NCBI GenBank assembly: GCA_018806985.1
Contig: JADANN010000386.1
Coordinates: 1-64,000, forward strand
Source of the DNA: Angiostrongylus vasorum
Taxonomy: Eukaryota; Nematoda; Chromadorea; Rhabditida; Metastrongylidae
DNA length: 64,000 bases
Direction of reading: 5' to 3'
Shown: piece by piece, positions 11,125 to 22,429 of the stretch
Layout of the letters: every line of letters starts with the position of its first letter
Position numbering within the stretch: the first letter of the stretch is position 1
Notes under the pieces: generated by a model
Told to the model about the DNA's origin: nothing
Seen by the model: the letters and a program-made list of their open reading frames with translations, nothing else
Database searches by the model: none
Translations under genes and position numbers: made by a program

Positions 11125-12010
11125 GTAGTGCAGAAATTAGTACACGATTTTAAGGTGTGAGTGGTATATTTCAGCTGAAAACAAGCTGTTTTCTTAATTA
11201 CTTTATACTTGAACGGCCCGTCCTCACTAGTTGTTTGGGCCCCAGCATAATCACCATTTTTCGGAGATTTGCTGGTTAACCCATGTGGTTCCCTGGAATC
11301 CCGAGGACAGCCTGGGCAAAGTCTGCCCCCAGGTCGTCACCACGACAGGCAGTCGCAGCCCCTCTGGACCAAAGGGAGATTTGCCACCATGCGACTTTGA
11401 TACCAGGACGGTGGCGGATCCTGGTATTGGTTTACTGTTAACTAGGCTTCCTAATGGAAACGCCTGACTCCTTCTCAGCTTAGGAGACCCTGCCGGGGGG
11501 GACGAATCCCCCCGCTGTACATCGCAGTCCCACACCCAGAAACACCTCCCCTGCCACTATGAGGCGGTAAACCGTTGGAAGGAGAACAAACATGAGTACT
11601 GGAAATAAAACCTTTTAGAACCTACACACTTTTGTCAATGAGAAACGAGTTTATTTATTCCATTTGGACTAAATTCGTAATTTCTCGAAACGAAGTCTTT
11701 GAAGGTAGCTTCCGCCTCGGTGTGTTAAGCAAAAAATTTCTCGCAAAAGACAAAATGCTTTAAAAAAGTGCTAGTTGGTGAAAGAGCGCATGAGACAGAG
11801 CTTCGTAGCTTAGTCCGTTTAACGTTTTCAGCCTCGCTAGTGCGACGTATGGCCACGCAGCATGATGAAGAACTAAAGGTCCCTTTCTATTGACCAGTGC
11901 CAAGCCCAAACTTTGATGTTTGTTTTGCCGAAGTTCCAGTAGATCGGTGGCGTTTTCAAGTGTTATCGAATGAGATAGAATCAGTGTAGAATTGGTCACC
12001 TTTCCTAATT
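11125..12010 (-). mobile_element. Mariner transposase relic 1, interrupted by R370
   Basis: mariner elements are cut-and-paste DNA transposons with a DDD transposase. On the minus strand 11999-11760 reads ...ALVNRKGPLVLHHAAWPYVALARLKTLNGLSYEAL, the mariner segment around LVNRKG...HDNARPHVA; the catalytic D of HDNA is lost (HHAA). The left end (11125-11200) matches the mariner left end at 13501-13580 (TACACGATTTTAA, TATATTTCAGCT). R370 separates this end from the C-terminal part (11590-11760), where AATGAGAAACGAG(T/C)TTATTTATT resumes. It is inactive. Confidence 0.7.
11207..11583 (+). repeat. R370 copy 2, nested in mariner 1
   Basis: A full-length copy from ACTTGAACGGCCCGTCC to GGCGGTAAACCGTTGGAAGG. 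Its long plus frame (11231-11467) spans most of the element and contains HFSEICWLT, KVCPQVVTTTG, LPPCDFDTRTV and RLPNGNA. These peptides recur in other copies. Confidence 0.8.
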
Positions 12011-12830
12011 TTTGCAGGCATTAAGGTGCCAAACGTTCAAAACACGACAGTGCTGTTCTGTGCTACTTGCAACATTAGTCAGAAAAGAATTACGGCTACT
12101 TATCTTTTAACATCTCATTTATCTGATAATAAGAGCTTGTGGTGTCTAATTAATTTATAAGTTGTCAAAATTAAGCACTTCTTTTCTGATAAAATCTAAT
12201 CGAATTTGATGAAGGCATAAATTCTGCCGAAGATAAGGCAGGATCATAAGGCTAGAAGAAGGGGCGGTGAAACAGGAGGCTTTTTTATGTACCCGTTTTT
12301 CACATCTCTGTGCGGACAACTTTTACGTGTGGCTTGGGCAGCTGCTTGAGGGGTTTTCATTTTATACTGAATGTCGTTGAAAGCTGGGCGAGCAATTCTT
12401 CCTGGAGTCCTGAGACAGCCGAGCTGGAGCGTTCTCATTTGGATTGCAGAGAGTTTTTTACCAGATAAGTTCGGTATGTACTTCCTTCCCTACACCGGAG
12501 AGATAAGAGGCTTGGTGAGCGCGGTTAGGTATCGAACGAGCACCGTGCTCGTAATGATCGACATCTTTGGCACTGTGCTGCCCACCCACTCGGGTTCTTA
12601 GCTACAATGTTAAAAATGAAAATCTTCTTTGTTTCATCGCTTACGCAACAAGTAAACGTCTCAATTATTACCCAAACACTACAAATTTTCTTCCCTCATC
12701 CAAATCTTTATTTCTCAGATATTTTTTCCGTGTTCCTTATATTTCTAGATGTTTTTTTATTCACAGTGTAGTGGGAGGGTTATTAGAAGGTCTACTTAGT
12801 GTCATAAAAAGTCTTGATGATTTCCGATGA
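12011..12830. other. Unannotated stretch
   Basis: Two overlapping plus frames (12371-12601 and 12567-12830) without recognisable domains. Nothing else identified. Confidence 0.4.
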
Positions 12831-12832
12831 AT

Positions 12833-13237
12833 TTAATCGACACGAACATGTTTTCTGGCTCTTCGCAGTGCTTCCATTTCGAATGCCTTTATAAGGCATT
12901 GTTTTTTTAATATGCGCTTAGGCGCATGTTTTCTGAAATTCTTAAATGGGAGAAATCGCTTCAAATCCGTGACGGTGCCGGTGTCCCCATTTACCATCAT
13001 TACGGTGCGTTCACGCGGTTTCTCGTTGTAAAGAGGTAGGTGATAACATGGGTGAAATAACGAAGGGAAACCGTGTGGGTGCATTGAGAATCTCAACCGT
13101 GTTAGCGTCAACACATCCCACACCGACAGTTGCGTGGAGCACCCATTTTCCAATTTTTGGAAGGACTCAGAAAGAATCAGCACTGCATAAATAGATCTTC
13201 TAACTAACTGGAATCCATGAGAATCACGGCCTGTCAA
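12833..13237 (-). CDS. Unidentified ORF, 134 codons, possible C-terminal exon
   Basis: A minus-strand frame whose last 50 residues are basic and even in composition (GDTGTVTDLKRFLPFKNF, then a Lys/Arg-rich helix-like tail ending ARKHVRVD). No family recognised. The first ATG may not be real: an acceptor-like CCAGTTAG precedes the middle of the frame, so this could be a terminal exon or a decayed pseudogene. No repeat copy was found elsewhere in the window. Weak support. Confidence 0.3.
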   Translation of the reverse strand: MTGRDSHGFQLVRRSIYAVLILSESFQKLENGCSTQLSVWDVLTLTRLRFSMHPHGFPSLFHPCYHLPLYNEKPRERTVMMVNGDTGTVTDLKRFLPFKNFRKHAPKRILKKQCLIKAFEMEALRRARKHVRVD

Positions 13238-13500
13238 CTGTTTGCGACGTTTAGTAGTCCGGTGACTGTAAAATGTTTAATGTTGGATAAAAAGGCGCAT
13301 ACTAATATACTAAACAGGTAGATCACCTTGTATCGGCAGTGGTCAGTCTTCGACGTACGATCCTCAACAAGCTTTTGAGGGTGGACCTAGTTATTCCAGT
13401 CCCGAACTAGTGTGATGGAGCAGTAACGAATTTCTCACGCATCCGCACAGAATTTGAGCTCCTACAGAATAGGATTTGACTGAGTTTTCAACTATATATA

Positions 13501-14062
13501 TAGGGTTGTCCGAAAATCAGTGCACGATTTTAAGTTGTCGATGCTATATTTCAGCTCAGAACAACCCTTAGTAGTTGAGATGAAATCTACACGGTTCTGC
13601 CACTGAGAAACGAGCTTATTTATTTCGACATGTATTTAAATTGTACAGCTTACACGAGGGTTGATAAATTTCAGCCATGAAATTATTAATTAATGATTAA
13701 AATTATTTATTTCGTTAGGCCTAATTCTGAAGTTCTCGCAAGAAAGTTTTTGAAGACAGTTTCTGCCTCGGTTTGGTTACTGAATAATTTCTCGCGCAGG
13801 AAGTTGTCTAGATGCGTGAAGAACAAGTACTTAGCAGAGGAGAGGCTCCACGAACATGCTTCATAAACCAGAGCTTTGTAGCTCAGTTAGTTCAACGTTT
13901 CCAACCTCGGTAGTGCGACACATGGCCAAGCTGTATGACGGGGAAGGATTGGTTCCTTTCTGTTACCCATTGCCAAGGAAAACTTTGAACTTTGTTTAGT
14001 TAAAGCTCCGGTGGGCCAACTGCATTTTTGGCATTGCAGAATGAGGCGCGAAGATCGAAGAA
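13501..14062 (-). mobile_element. Mariner transposase relic 2
   Basis: It starts with a mariner-like end (GGGTTGTCCGAAAATCAGTGC) and continues co-linearly with relic 1. The minus frame 14102-13887 contains MGNRKEPILPRHTAWPCVALPRLETLN, corresponding to the VNRKGP...HDNARPHVA...LKTLN segment. Further down, after a stop, THLDNFLREK and NQTEAETVFK match the mariner C-terminal HLDNFL region. Key catalytic residues are lost and no intact frame remains. Confidence 0.7.
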
Positions 14063-14215
14063 GGTGGGCGAGTGCAGGGCAGTAGTTGGAGGCGCCCTGC
14101 AATACACATGGGTTCGATCCCGTACCCTAAGAAGCCTTCCATCCCTCTTGAGTCGACAAATTGCTAGCGAACTTGTCTAGGAGGATAACAGCACTGGTTC
14201 GATACAAAGGTAGGT
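14063..14215 (+). mobile_element. SINE-A, 3'-truncated
   Basis: Head with AGGGCAGTAGTTGGAGGCGC and a good B-box-like GGGTTCGATCCC, then AGAAGCCTTCCATCCCTC and CTAGGAGGATAACAGCACTGG. It stops near 14215, so the 3' third is missing. It abuts mariner relic 2. Confidence 0.75.
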
Positions 14216-15094
14216 TTGTTCCGACTGCGTGACTTGTTTCTAGCAACCATTCCAGCAAAATTGTGGACTTAACTCACAACACGTGCAATTCTGGAATCGT
14301 GAATATGCGAGAGTATTTACTCGTTTCGTGAAGTTGTGAAGTTAATTGTTAGTTGAACTACGACAACATTCCTTTTTGAAAATTAGTGTAGTTCCTTTAT
14401 TACGTTTTGTTTTTCATTTTTATTCGGGATTATTTTTAAAAGACCGTAAATTGCTTTCGATTTCAGTAACTTAAATTGAAAACGTAATCCGGGAGCAGCT
14501 AGGGAAACACGGTCCCATAATTGTCTCTTTATAGGTCACTTTGGATTTAGTTCAATGTAGACAATTAGCAAAGTAACGCATGTTTTCAAATCCAAAATAT
14601 TTGAATACGTGAGCTCAGAATTATATCAATAATATCCCTTTTCACCTTAGTGCTCACTATCGGTGCAAATAAGAAAAATATGTTTGTTGTCCAAAATTCA
14701 GTTTATGCTGGGATAGTTGTTCAATAATTGTGGTTTTATATGGAAAATAACTTGCTTTCCTTCGGAAAACTTGTGTTGTTTTCTTAAATTGTAGTTTTTC
14801 AACAAGAGCTAATCCTTAGCTTATACGTTTCTGAAGATCCCAACAGCGAGCATGAGAGATCACGGTATGACAAACTTCCTTTGTCCATTGCACTTCTTTA
14901 CTTTTTAAAAAACTTACCTTACCCTTTTAAATCGCATGATGTCGGCGATGATTTTCGCAGAGAAACTTCCATGATTGATTTCATGGTGATTCAACAGCCC
15001 GATTGTCATGGTTGGGAAACAATAATATTATGCATGTTCTTATGATGATCTTATGATTCTTATGATGACGTTATACAACCAAGTTGTGTAAGTA
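14216..15094. other. Unannotated AT-rich stretch
   Basis: No coding frame of note and no match to the repeat families noticed. Confidence 0.4.
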
Positions 15095-15375
15095 ATAAAA
15101 TAAAACGCGTGTAGTCCGGCTGTTGGAGATATTCCGCAACAAACGTGGCCATTGGCACGATAGCTCAGCCAGGCTAAACAAGCCTTCCATTCTTCCGAGG
15201 TCGGTAAATCGGCATCAAATTTATCTAGGAGGATAAAAACTGAGCCCATATATCGATGGGTCACCTCATTTAATTCTTTATCTGTACAATCAATCACCGC
15301 TACGATTCTTAACTAAGTCGAATGCAAAACGTATACGTAAAAGGGATAACAGCGAAAGCTTTACCTACACCGTAA
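15095..15375 (+). mobile_element. SINE-A, degenerate copy
   Basis: The body is recognisable by CAAGCCTTCCATTCTTCCGAGGTCGG-like sequence, ATCTAGGAGGATAAAAACTGAG, CAATCACCGCTACGATTCTTAA and AAGTCGAATGCAAAACG. The tRNA-like head is heavily altered. Confidence 0.6.
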
Positions 15376-15980
15376 TAAAGTAACTTTCAATAATTAGCAT
15401 AGCAACAACTGAAAATATGATCAGGAGAAGTGTAGATGTTTGGTTGCTTTCAGGACACACTGAGTATAATGTAGCGACAACTAACTAGACATCACCAACA
15501 AACCACCGCTCTATGGTGAACCCCAATGACCTCAAATTCTGCTAAAAATCCATTAGTAGTCCTTGACTCGTCAATCACTTCGGGACATTCTTTACACAGT
15601 CGGTGAAGGTTCGCATTTTTTTACACTGTTATCAACTTCAACCATTATACAGAAGTTTCTCTGAGCCCACTTTTTCATAACAAGTAGTGTTCCTTTAAGA
15701 AGATAAGAGGTGATAAAGTTAGTGTAAAAAATATTCGTTTGCTCTCAACTACAGCTATGTACATATCTCGGTGCCGAATCGAATTTATAATTTCATTTTA
15801 CGAGTTCTACATATGCTCCTCATGTGGAGGACGCCGACTTGTTTAGTCACGGGGTTAAGTGACGCCCTGGCAAAGACGTTATAAGTAGTCAAAAAGCCCA
15901 CCAGTTAGTTAATGGTCTTGAAACCGTTAGTAGTTCTAGGGTTCAGTTCTCTTTCTTTGTTGAGTTAAATTGACTTATGC
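15376..15980. other. Unannotated stretch
   Basis: No recognisable coding or repeat signal. Confidence 0.4.
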
Positions 15981-15983
15981 CAT

Positions 15984-15985
<2 letters not shown>

Positions 15986-16043
<58 letters not shown>
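15986..16043. repeat. (TA)n microsatellite
   Basis: A long uninterrupted TA dinucleotide tract immediately upstream of a SINE-A. Confidence 0.95.
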
Positions 16044-16045
<2 letters not shown>

Positions 16046-16047
<2 letters not shown>

Positions 16048-16335
16048 GGCGCATGTGGCGCAGTGGTCGAGGCGCTCTGCAACACACGTGGAATCGATCC
16101 CAGCGTCCACGGTCCACTAAGCCTTCCATCCCTCAGGGGTCGGCAGATTGGTAGCAAACCTGTCTGGGAGGATAGCAGCACTGGCTCGATACATCGGCGG
16201 GCCAGCGGGAGTCATTGTAAAAAGCCAGATATGCATTCAATCACCTCCAAACGATGCTTAATGAAGTCGAATGCAAGGCACATCCCTCAGGGATTGATCA
16301 ACGCCGAGAGCTTTACCCTTTATTTTAGCTCTGGA
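16046..16335 (+). mobile_element. SINE-A copy 3, between TA tracts
   Basis: AGGCGCATGTGGCGCAGTGG head with GGAATCGATCCCAGC at the B-box position and the full shared body (GGGAGGATAGCAGCACTGG, GATATGCATTCAATCACCTC, AGGGATTGATCAACGCC). (TA)n lies on both sides, which suggests insertion into a TA-rich site, or that the tract grew from the target duplication. Confidence 0.85.
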
Positions 16336-16516
16336 TATATATATATATATAAACATACATATGTATATATATACACACACTGCACATATATGCAAATGCA
16401 CATATATTATATTTGTATACATGCATAAATTCACGCCTGCAGAGTCTGCAAGTTTTCCCTGTATATCCTCTTGTCAAAATTCTGGTCCTCATTGTAAAAA
16501 TGCAACACTTTCTTAA

Positions 16517-16795
16517 CACAGTGGTGCTGAGATATTTGCAAAACTCCGGACCGCAGGTGTCTACGGTGAGGAACGAACGCGCTATTGTCCTTTCCGGGGA
16601 GTAACGCACTCACCACCATACCATGCGGGTCCTTCGTTTTCGCCTGTCTCTCAGCTAGTTCTATCGATCAAAACGTAGGGACAGCATGGTGTGATGGAGA
16701 GCGCGTTACTCCCCGGAAAGGATAATAGCGCGTTCGTTCCTCACCGTAGACACCTGCGGTCCGGAGATTTTGCAAATATCTCAGCATCACTGTGG
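16517..16795. mobile_element. SINE-B head-to-head pair (foldback)
   Basis: Two copies of a second tRNA-like element face each other: a minus copy (about 16517-16627) and a plus copy (about 16682-16795), over 90% alike by eye, forming an inverted repeat of about 110 bp around a loop of about 55 bp. In the plus copy the head carries an A-box-like TGATGGAGAGCG, then CTCCCCGGAAAGGA and a B-box-like GCGTTCGTTCC. Confidence 0.75.
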
Positions 16796-17269
16796 TTGTT
16801 TCTACAAATAATACCCTGCCTCGAAAACTAGTAAAGGCAGTAAACGAAAAAGTCAACTTTTTCGTATCGCTTGAAAACCTGTGTTTCCCGTTTAACTTCA
16901 ACAGTAGAAAGTTCTGGGCTACAAAAATATGGAAAGCAGATTTTAACAGTACGTGCATGAATTATCTGGTGACTAAGTGGAAGACAGCTGAAACAATACA
17001 TAGTATTGGTTCCTGCTTCATATGCTCTGAAATATAGCCCAGTATTGGTGTGATCATGCGAGGAATGCCACTAACTTACTGTGTATAATATATGAGACAG
17101 ATGTTTCTCCAAATTCGCATCTTTTTAAAAATAATAATACAAAACAAAATTATTTGTTATAGGGAGGTGCGATCACAAAAGGAGGAGTACGTTACTTCGT
17201 AGATAATGTTATTTTTATGTTAGTTTTTTTATGGTATAGCTATTTATTATCACACACCATTTAATTCAT

Positions 17270-17420
17270 TTTCCACGACTTGTGCAACTCTCGTCAGTAG
17301 CAAGAGTGCTGGGATATGAGCGAAACTCAGAACCTCAAGCTGTGCTTCGAACCCATGACTGTTCTTTCCGTGGGCTCACGTGCTACCATACCAACCGAGG
17401 ACCTTGCTTTGTTGCCTTTC
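17270..17420 (-). mobile_element. SINE-B related tRNA-like copy
   Basis: On the minus strand: CCTCGGTTGGTATGGTAGCACG (A-box region), GTGAGCCCACGGAAAGAACA, then GGGTTCGAAGC (B box). The layout matches SINE-B (A box, CCGGAAAGGACA, GTTCG) but the sequence is diverged. It is not a functional tRNA, because no proper acceptor or anticodon stem can be drawn. Confidence 0.55.
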
Positions 17421-17524
17421 ATTCTGCAAGCTTTAGTGTTATCATCAATCGTCCGTCTGCGGGAATGATGTGGAAAGCACAAGTCGACATTGCCTCCAGT
17501 TAAGCTGAAGCTGCATGCGAAACC

Positions 17525-17712
17525 GCAACCTTGACTTTTATTTACTGCCTATTATTTCTTTGTGGCAGGGTACGGTGTGAAATACAATCGCAAGGATGCT
17601 TAGATGTGAGGGGATCTCTGGACTACGAGGTGTCTGCAATGGAGATCGAACACTCTACTACACTTTCCGAGGGGATCAAGTGCTATCCACCACACTAACC
17701 GAGGATTATCGG
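17525..17712 (-). mobile_element. SINE-B copy with 3' tail
   Basis: Minus strand: CCTCGGTTAGTGTGGTGGATAG, GATCCCCTCGGAAAGTGTAG, GTGTTCGATCTCC, then the tail ACCCTGCCACAAAG...AGGCAGTAAATA, also seen at 27450 and 42600. Confidence 0.65.
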
Positions 17713-18099
17713 TATCGATGCTGGACGGATGAAAGGCCTGGAGTGCTGGATCGAACTATAATGTGATAATGTGAACGTATGTATTGTACACCATCATTAA
17801 CCATTCGCCGTGAATTATCGCACTAGTCGAAATATTAACCAGGCTTGGAGAAAGTTTTCAACATTAGATTTGCATTACAGCATCGTTCCTTCATAGTAAA
17901 TGTTTTTCAGCAGGGGAAAAAAAATCAAGGAAAAAAAATAGCGTAGTATTTAGAACCGTGGTATCGACACTTACTATTTTGTCCCTATTTTTGACAAAGG
18001 TTTTGTGATGACGATAGCATTGAAGTCATGAAAAATTCCGCTAATTCCTTATGTCCAAATCCACACATTTACTAAACTGTCAGTATGAAACTGCATACG
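17713..18099. other. Unannotated stretch
   Basis: AT-rich, no motif or repeat match noticed. Confidence 0.4.
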
Positions 18100-18345
18100 C
18101 GATTTATTGATTCAAAAGACCGACTTTCTATAAATCCCGGCATAAATAGTTGATATATTTACTTATATGATCTTATAAAGTGGGGTCCCACTAGTAACAG
18201 CACAGCTCTGAGAAGGCAAAATTGCCGGAAACGTCAGCCATCGACAAATAGCACCAACAACAACGACAAGGATAACGAAGACCTACAACAACCCTTTCTT
18301 CAGCTCAACAAGATCAGTTTATAAGATTTATTGATTGTTTCCTTA
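18100..18345 (+). mobile_element. Solo PLE pLTR fragment (subfamily B)
   Basis: It aligns with 44245-44400 upstream of the core (GACTTTCTATAAA..., ACAGCAC) and with 39655-39780 and 42003-42140 downstream (CATCGACAAATAGCACCAACAACAACGAC-like, GATCAGTTTATAAGAT). It contains a mutated hammerhead-like core and no coding sequence. Confidence 0.75.
18208..18235 (+). ncRNA. Degenerate hammerhead-like core
   Basis: CTGAGA (one base short), helix II GGCA/TGCC closing AAAT, GGAAAC with an extra G, then GTC. Conserved core positions are disturbed, so it is probably inactive. Confidence 0.45.
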
Positions 18346-18719
18346 TTGTATACGTCTCAAAAAATGGAACACACTAGAAATGAACAGCACAAAATGCACT
18401 GATCATCGAAAATCCCTTCTCTTGAGAGAACGTGACTAGTAAAGTGATGTGATCTAATCGCCACTAGTCACCCAACAAGTACAAATTAAGTGCGTTTCAT
18501 CCAAATAACATTCCGTGTTCCAAATGAATTTTTGTCGTTCTCACGGTTTTATCGTCTTTTCAGTTAAAACGTAATGCTAAGTGAAGAGTAGTTTCAATAA
18601 GGATAGCATAACGCCAAAGCTAAACTTTTATTTCATTCAGCTGGCAGTGATGTCCCACCAAGAAGAAACTGTTTATCCAGTCTGATCTGATGTGATTCGC
18701 TCACACTGCACTGACAGAT
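18346..18719. other. Unannotated stretch
   Basis: No recognised signal. Confidence 0.4.
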
Positions 18720-18807
18720 TTTCGTGATTCAATTCTTCTTCGAATTTTCTTTCGATCGGTAGCCCTACGATTCAGAAATGTCCTCAATAGCGAAGACGGA
18801 TAGAAAC

Positions 18808-19074
18808 TTAGAAGTGAACAGAAATCGATGTGTTTATGCGGTGTTTCGCTTTCGATCCACTGAACCTGCGCATTGTTTCGTTCACCTTCACATGTCTCTC
18901 GTTCGGAGCGTTTTTCGACAGACCACGTTTCTTTGAGGAACGCTGAGCGATGGACGGATAGCGAGGGAGAGGGAGAGGAGGTTGAGGCGTTCGTTCACCT
19001 GCGAGCCGCTGAATCTCGACTGTGAACACGTGCGACCACCAGCGCAAGTCCGATGTATATCCGACCTTCAGCAC
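18808..19074 (-). CDS. Unidentified ORF in a GC-richer island
   Basis: An 88-codon minus frame (MLKVGYTSDLRWWSH..., a proline-rich middle, a basic tail). Base composition is higher in GC than the surroundings. No family recognised; it could be an exon or chance. Confidence 0.2.
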   Translation of the reverse strand: MLKVGYTSDLRWWSHVFTVEIQRLAGERTPQPPLPLPRYPSIAQRSSKKRGLSKNAPNERHVKVNETMRRFSGSKAKHRINTSISVHF

Positions 19075-19079
19075 AACAG

Positions 19080-20070
19080 GAACTGACTGATATGATTTCT
19101 CTGCTTACCCACTAAATCAACAATTCAGTAATTCATCGAATTCATGACAATGAAACAGCATTCCGCATTCGGTCGTCTAATATATACTCGTCTAATAATA
19201 ATATTCCGAACTATACTAGTGATGCAGGGAATGTGCACAGTGTTTGTCACTCTTATATGGAATCAGTTCTCTTTTTTCTTTTCAACTCATTTATAGTGAC
19301 AGTGCAGTGTGTTCGATATGCCATCCAGTTACTGCTTCGATACAACAAATAATCACTACACCCGCGAAAACTGTTTTCGTCCGACATGTTCAGGTCAGAA
19401 CAATAATATTGTGTTCGGTGCGAACATTACGGGTGTATGTGTGCATAGAGATCTCTTCCAAACCTCACCAGAAGTTCCTTAACAAACAAAAGTGCTGGAT
19501 TATGATTCATGAAAAAACGAGTGAATGTTGACTATGCTACTGAAATAGTTCCTGCATATACCAGTTTTTTCACTACAAATATCAAGAATGTTTCGTCCAC
19601 GACAAAGTAGGGCTGAAAAACTTGTTCTCATGAAGAAGTGATCTGTAATGTAATACATGAAGCGATGTAATGAGATATACTCTAAGTTTGAAAAAAAATC
19701 AACCTGGGTAATAACTGACGAACTGACATGTCGTCACATATTGGACCAGCTTAGAGAAAAAGGTGTTATCTTCATAATAATGCAAGACCGCATAGTACGG
19801 ACGGCTCTTCATTTCGAAAACCATGGCCTTGAAGGTAACCATATGACATAACTACTTCAACATCAATTCCAGTTTAATTTCTTGCCACTGTACAACGAGT
19901 TCTGTTTGAAGAATTCTCAAATTGATGCTGCACTTTCCGAGATTTCTTTCACTAAAGTTTTACGATTTTGCAAGAAAGATTCTTAGTCTAAGTAGAGGGT
20001 TAATTTTCGGAGCTCCGCTTGCAATAATTTCCGCTTTTCGATGTGATTTTACCCTATTGCTTTTGGAGGT
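19080..20070. other. Unannotated stretch
   Basis: AT-rich with two short plus frames (19244-19531 and 19657-19851) lacking motifs. Confidence 0.4.
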
Positions 20071-20072
20071 GT

Positions 20073-20073
20073 A

Positions 20074-20131
<58 letters not shown>
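20073..20131. repeat. (TA)n microsatellite
   Basis: A long TA dinucleotide tract. Confidence 0.95.
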
Positions 20132-20138
<7 letters not shown>

Positions 20139-20668
20139 TATTGCTCCTACAAAAGCAGTACTATATTATACATAATATACAATATTTTGGAGTATATGAA
20201 GGATTTCGTAGATTTCAATTGGCTGTGCAGTTATTAGAAAGATTTGAGTGCTCGTTATATGTATCTTGGCCGGTCGAGCATCCTTAGCATGTTATGTAAA
20301 TTGAATCGAGTAATTCGAGTAATTCAGTGGTGGAGATCTGATCGATGTGAAATATGTTCCCCTGGAAGATCGACGACAGCGAGAGGTGTGGAGGGCGACG
20401 GCAGTAGTAAACAAGAACGTCGGTCCGATCGCGGCTGAAGGTGAATCAATTTGTCTCGTGTCGGATCGCGCTTCTTCACATTCCTCAAATGCCTAGCACT
20501 TTACTGATCATGCTAAGACTTAGGTCACTGCACTAAATAAACTTCACACCAATTCAAACACTAGTTGTTGTTCTCCGTTCGAAAAGAAAATCGAGACGCT
20601 AGGGCATGCGAGTAGCCACAGTATTTCATGATGTAGTAGTGTTTTATATGCTGTGGATGTGAGGACCA

Positions 20669-20775
20669 AACGACAACAACAACAATAACAGCAATAACAA
20701 CAACAAACAAACAAGCAGGCAAACAAACAAACAAACAACAACCACAATAACAACAACAACAACCAAGACAGCAAC
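20669..20775. repeat. (CAA)n/(CAAA)n low-complexity tract
   Basis: An imperfect run of ACAACAACA and AAACAAAC units. The leucine/cysteine-rich minus frames across it are artefacts of the repeat. Confidence 0.9.
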
Positions 20776-20936
20776 AATTTTGTAACACTACCTACGGGCA
20801 TTATACTTTGCCGTTTTAGTTTTAAATACGAGATTAGTTGAAGTGAAGAAGGTCGTTAGTTGTGTTGTCTGAGGATCTTTAACGTTTTAAAAGCCATATG
20901 ATCTCAACAAATCGTTTTTATCAAATCATCAACATA

Positions 20937-21149
20937 TTACGACTGGTTGGAAACACAACAGAGTAGTAGAAATTTCATGCTGACACCTCCTAGTTCACAG
21001 AATGAAGTCACCATGATGATCAATTGCATTGAAATCGTTACGGTAGCTCGAATTGAACGACCGAAAATCGTCCGTACGTTATCATCCGCTTGATTTTCGC
21101 TGTCCGATGTCTGCAGGTCGTTCGTCGATGACACGGCCCTAAACTCCAT
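20937..21149 (-). CDS. Unidentified ORF in a GC-richer island
   Basis: A 70-codon minus frame (MEFRAVSSTNDLQTSDSENQ, then a basic and a hydrophobic part). A possible donor (ACC then GTAACG) lies inside it, so only the first part might be exonic. No family recognised. Confidence 0.2.
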   Translation of the reverse strand: MEFRAVSSTNDLQTSDSENQADDNVRTIFGRSIRATVTISMQLIIMVTSFCELGGVSMKFLLLCCVSNQS

Positions 21150-21839
21150 AGTGAAAGGGTCATACTAGTTGCTCGATTTGAATATGAGCGAAAGAGGTAA
21201 CACGTGCCATTCAAAGCTGAACCGTCTGTAAAGTTGTCTTATCATTCCGCCCTAGAAACATTCCTCTTGTCCTACAAAGAAATTGCCTGCACCACTACAA
21301 ATTTGAAAGCCTTTTATTTCACATGTGCGTACTGGAGAGTTGTCTTCCTCATAACTGGTAACAGTGTCCTTCCATATGCTTTACTAAGCGAAAAAATACT
21401 GGAATTAGCAATCGACTGTCTTGCTCATCGTTGAATTTTAATGCATAGTGTCAAACAACAACGGTGTTCCTCTCCACCCTCTAAATTGAGTTCGAGCTAA
21501 ATAAAATCCAGGGCATCGACTAGATGAACGAAAAATATTATTGAAACTCCACTATTTTGTAATTTATGCCTAGCGTCGACGTTTGGAATTATCGTTAGCA
21601 TGACTAAACGTCAATCTAGTTGCACACGTCATCATGCACAAAACGGACCACCGAAATGTCATCCGTGACGACGGTGACAGGACGGAACAGGCAGTAAATG
21701 GGCGCGGTCTGGCAAAAGTCGTACAGAAGAATATTATACCCATCAAAGCAGGCGATCAACTGGGAGTGGTTCGCATGATCAAAAAAAGTGCACTGAACTT
21801 TGGCATAAGTATAGTGACTCCTCTATGCGTACAGTAAGC

Positions 21840-22362
21840 AGTGCAATCGATGTGTGAGAAGAAAAACGTTTACGAAACGATAACCCAGTGGTTGAGAGCA
21901 CAGAAATGAACATAGCCTTCGTATGGTCATATCCATGATCTCTACAATGAGCTACCAAGCCACGAAAAGCAAGCCTAATTGATGAGGGTAAATATAGCAT
22001 TGTTGGAAAATCGTCATATCTGTAACAGAAGAGAATTCGGGACATTTAGCCGCCGTTAGCTTACTACTAAAGTCTACACAGCGATTGGACGACGTTACAG
22101 ATGTTGTTCACAGAGCACTACCTCATAGCAGCAGACTAACAACTATTTGATCAGATTTTTCGCCAGATTTGCTAAGCATGTCGTTCATTCGATATCATAA
22201 CACCTTTCGCACGATCAACTATTATGAGAATGGGGAGAGAAATCGATGGTCGATATGTGAGACAGATGCGAATGATCACATGCATAGACTTTTAGCCGAG
22301 AGCATGGAAATGAGCATAGCCTTCGTATGGTCATATCCATGATCTCAACCAACAGGCTACAC
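21840..22362. repeat. Direct repeat pair within unannotated DNA
   Basis: About 21893-21955 and 22298-22362 share GAGCA, AAATGA(A/G)CATAGCC and TTCGTATGGTCATATCCATG, preceded in both by an ATCGATG...TGTGAGA motif. The 400-bp spacing suggests an old segmental duplication. Confidence 0.65.
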
Positions 22363-22429
22363 GACGAACACGAACAGGCAGAACGAGGGAAGAAGACTCG
22401 GCGATAGAAGTGAGAACAATAGCCGTACA

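Noticed and set aside
15970..16428. 152-codon plus ORF
   Set aside because: It reads through two TA tracts (YIYIYI) and a SINE-A, so it is not a gene.
17270..17420. Possible tRNA gene (A and B boxes present)
   Set aside because: No complete acceptor and anticodon stems, and the sequence is related to SINE-B copies.
20544..20801. Leucine/cysteine-rich minus frames that look like membrane proteins
   Set aside because: They are translations of a CAA/CAAA low-complexity tract.
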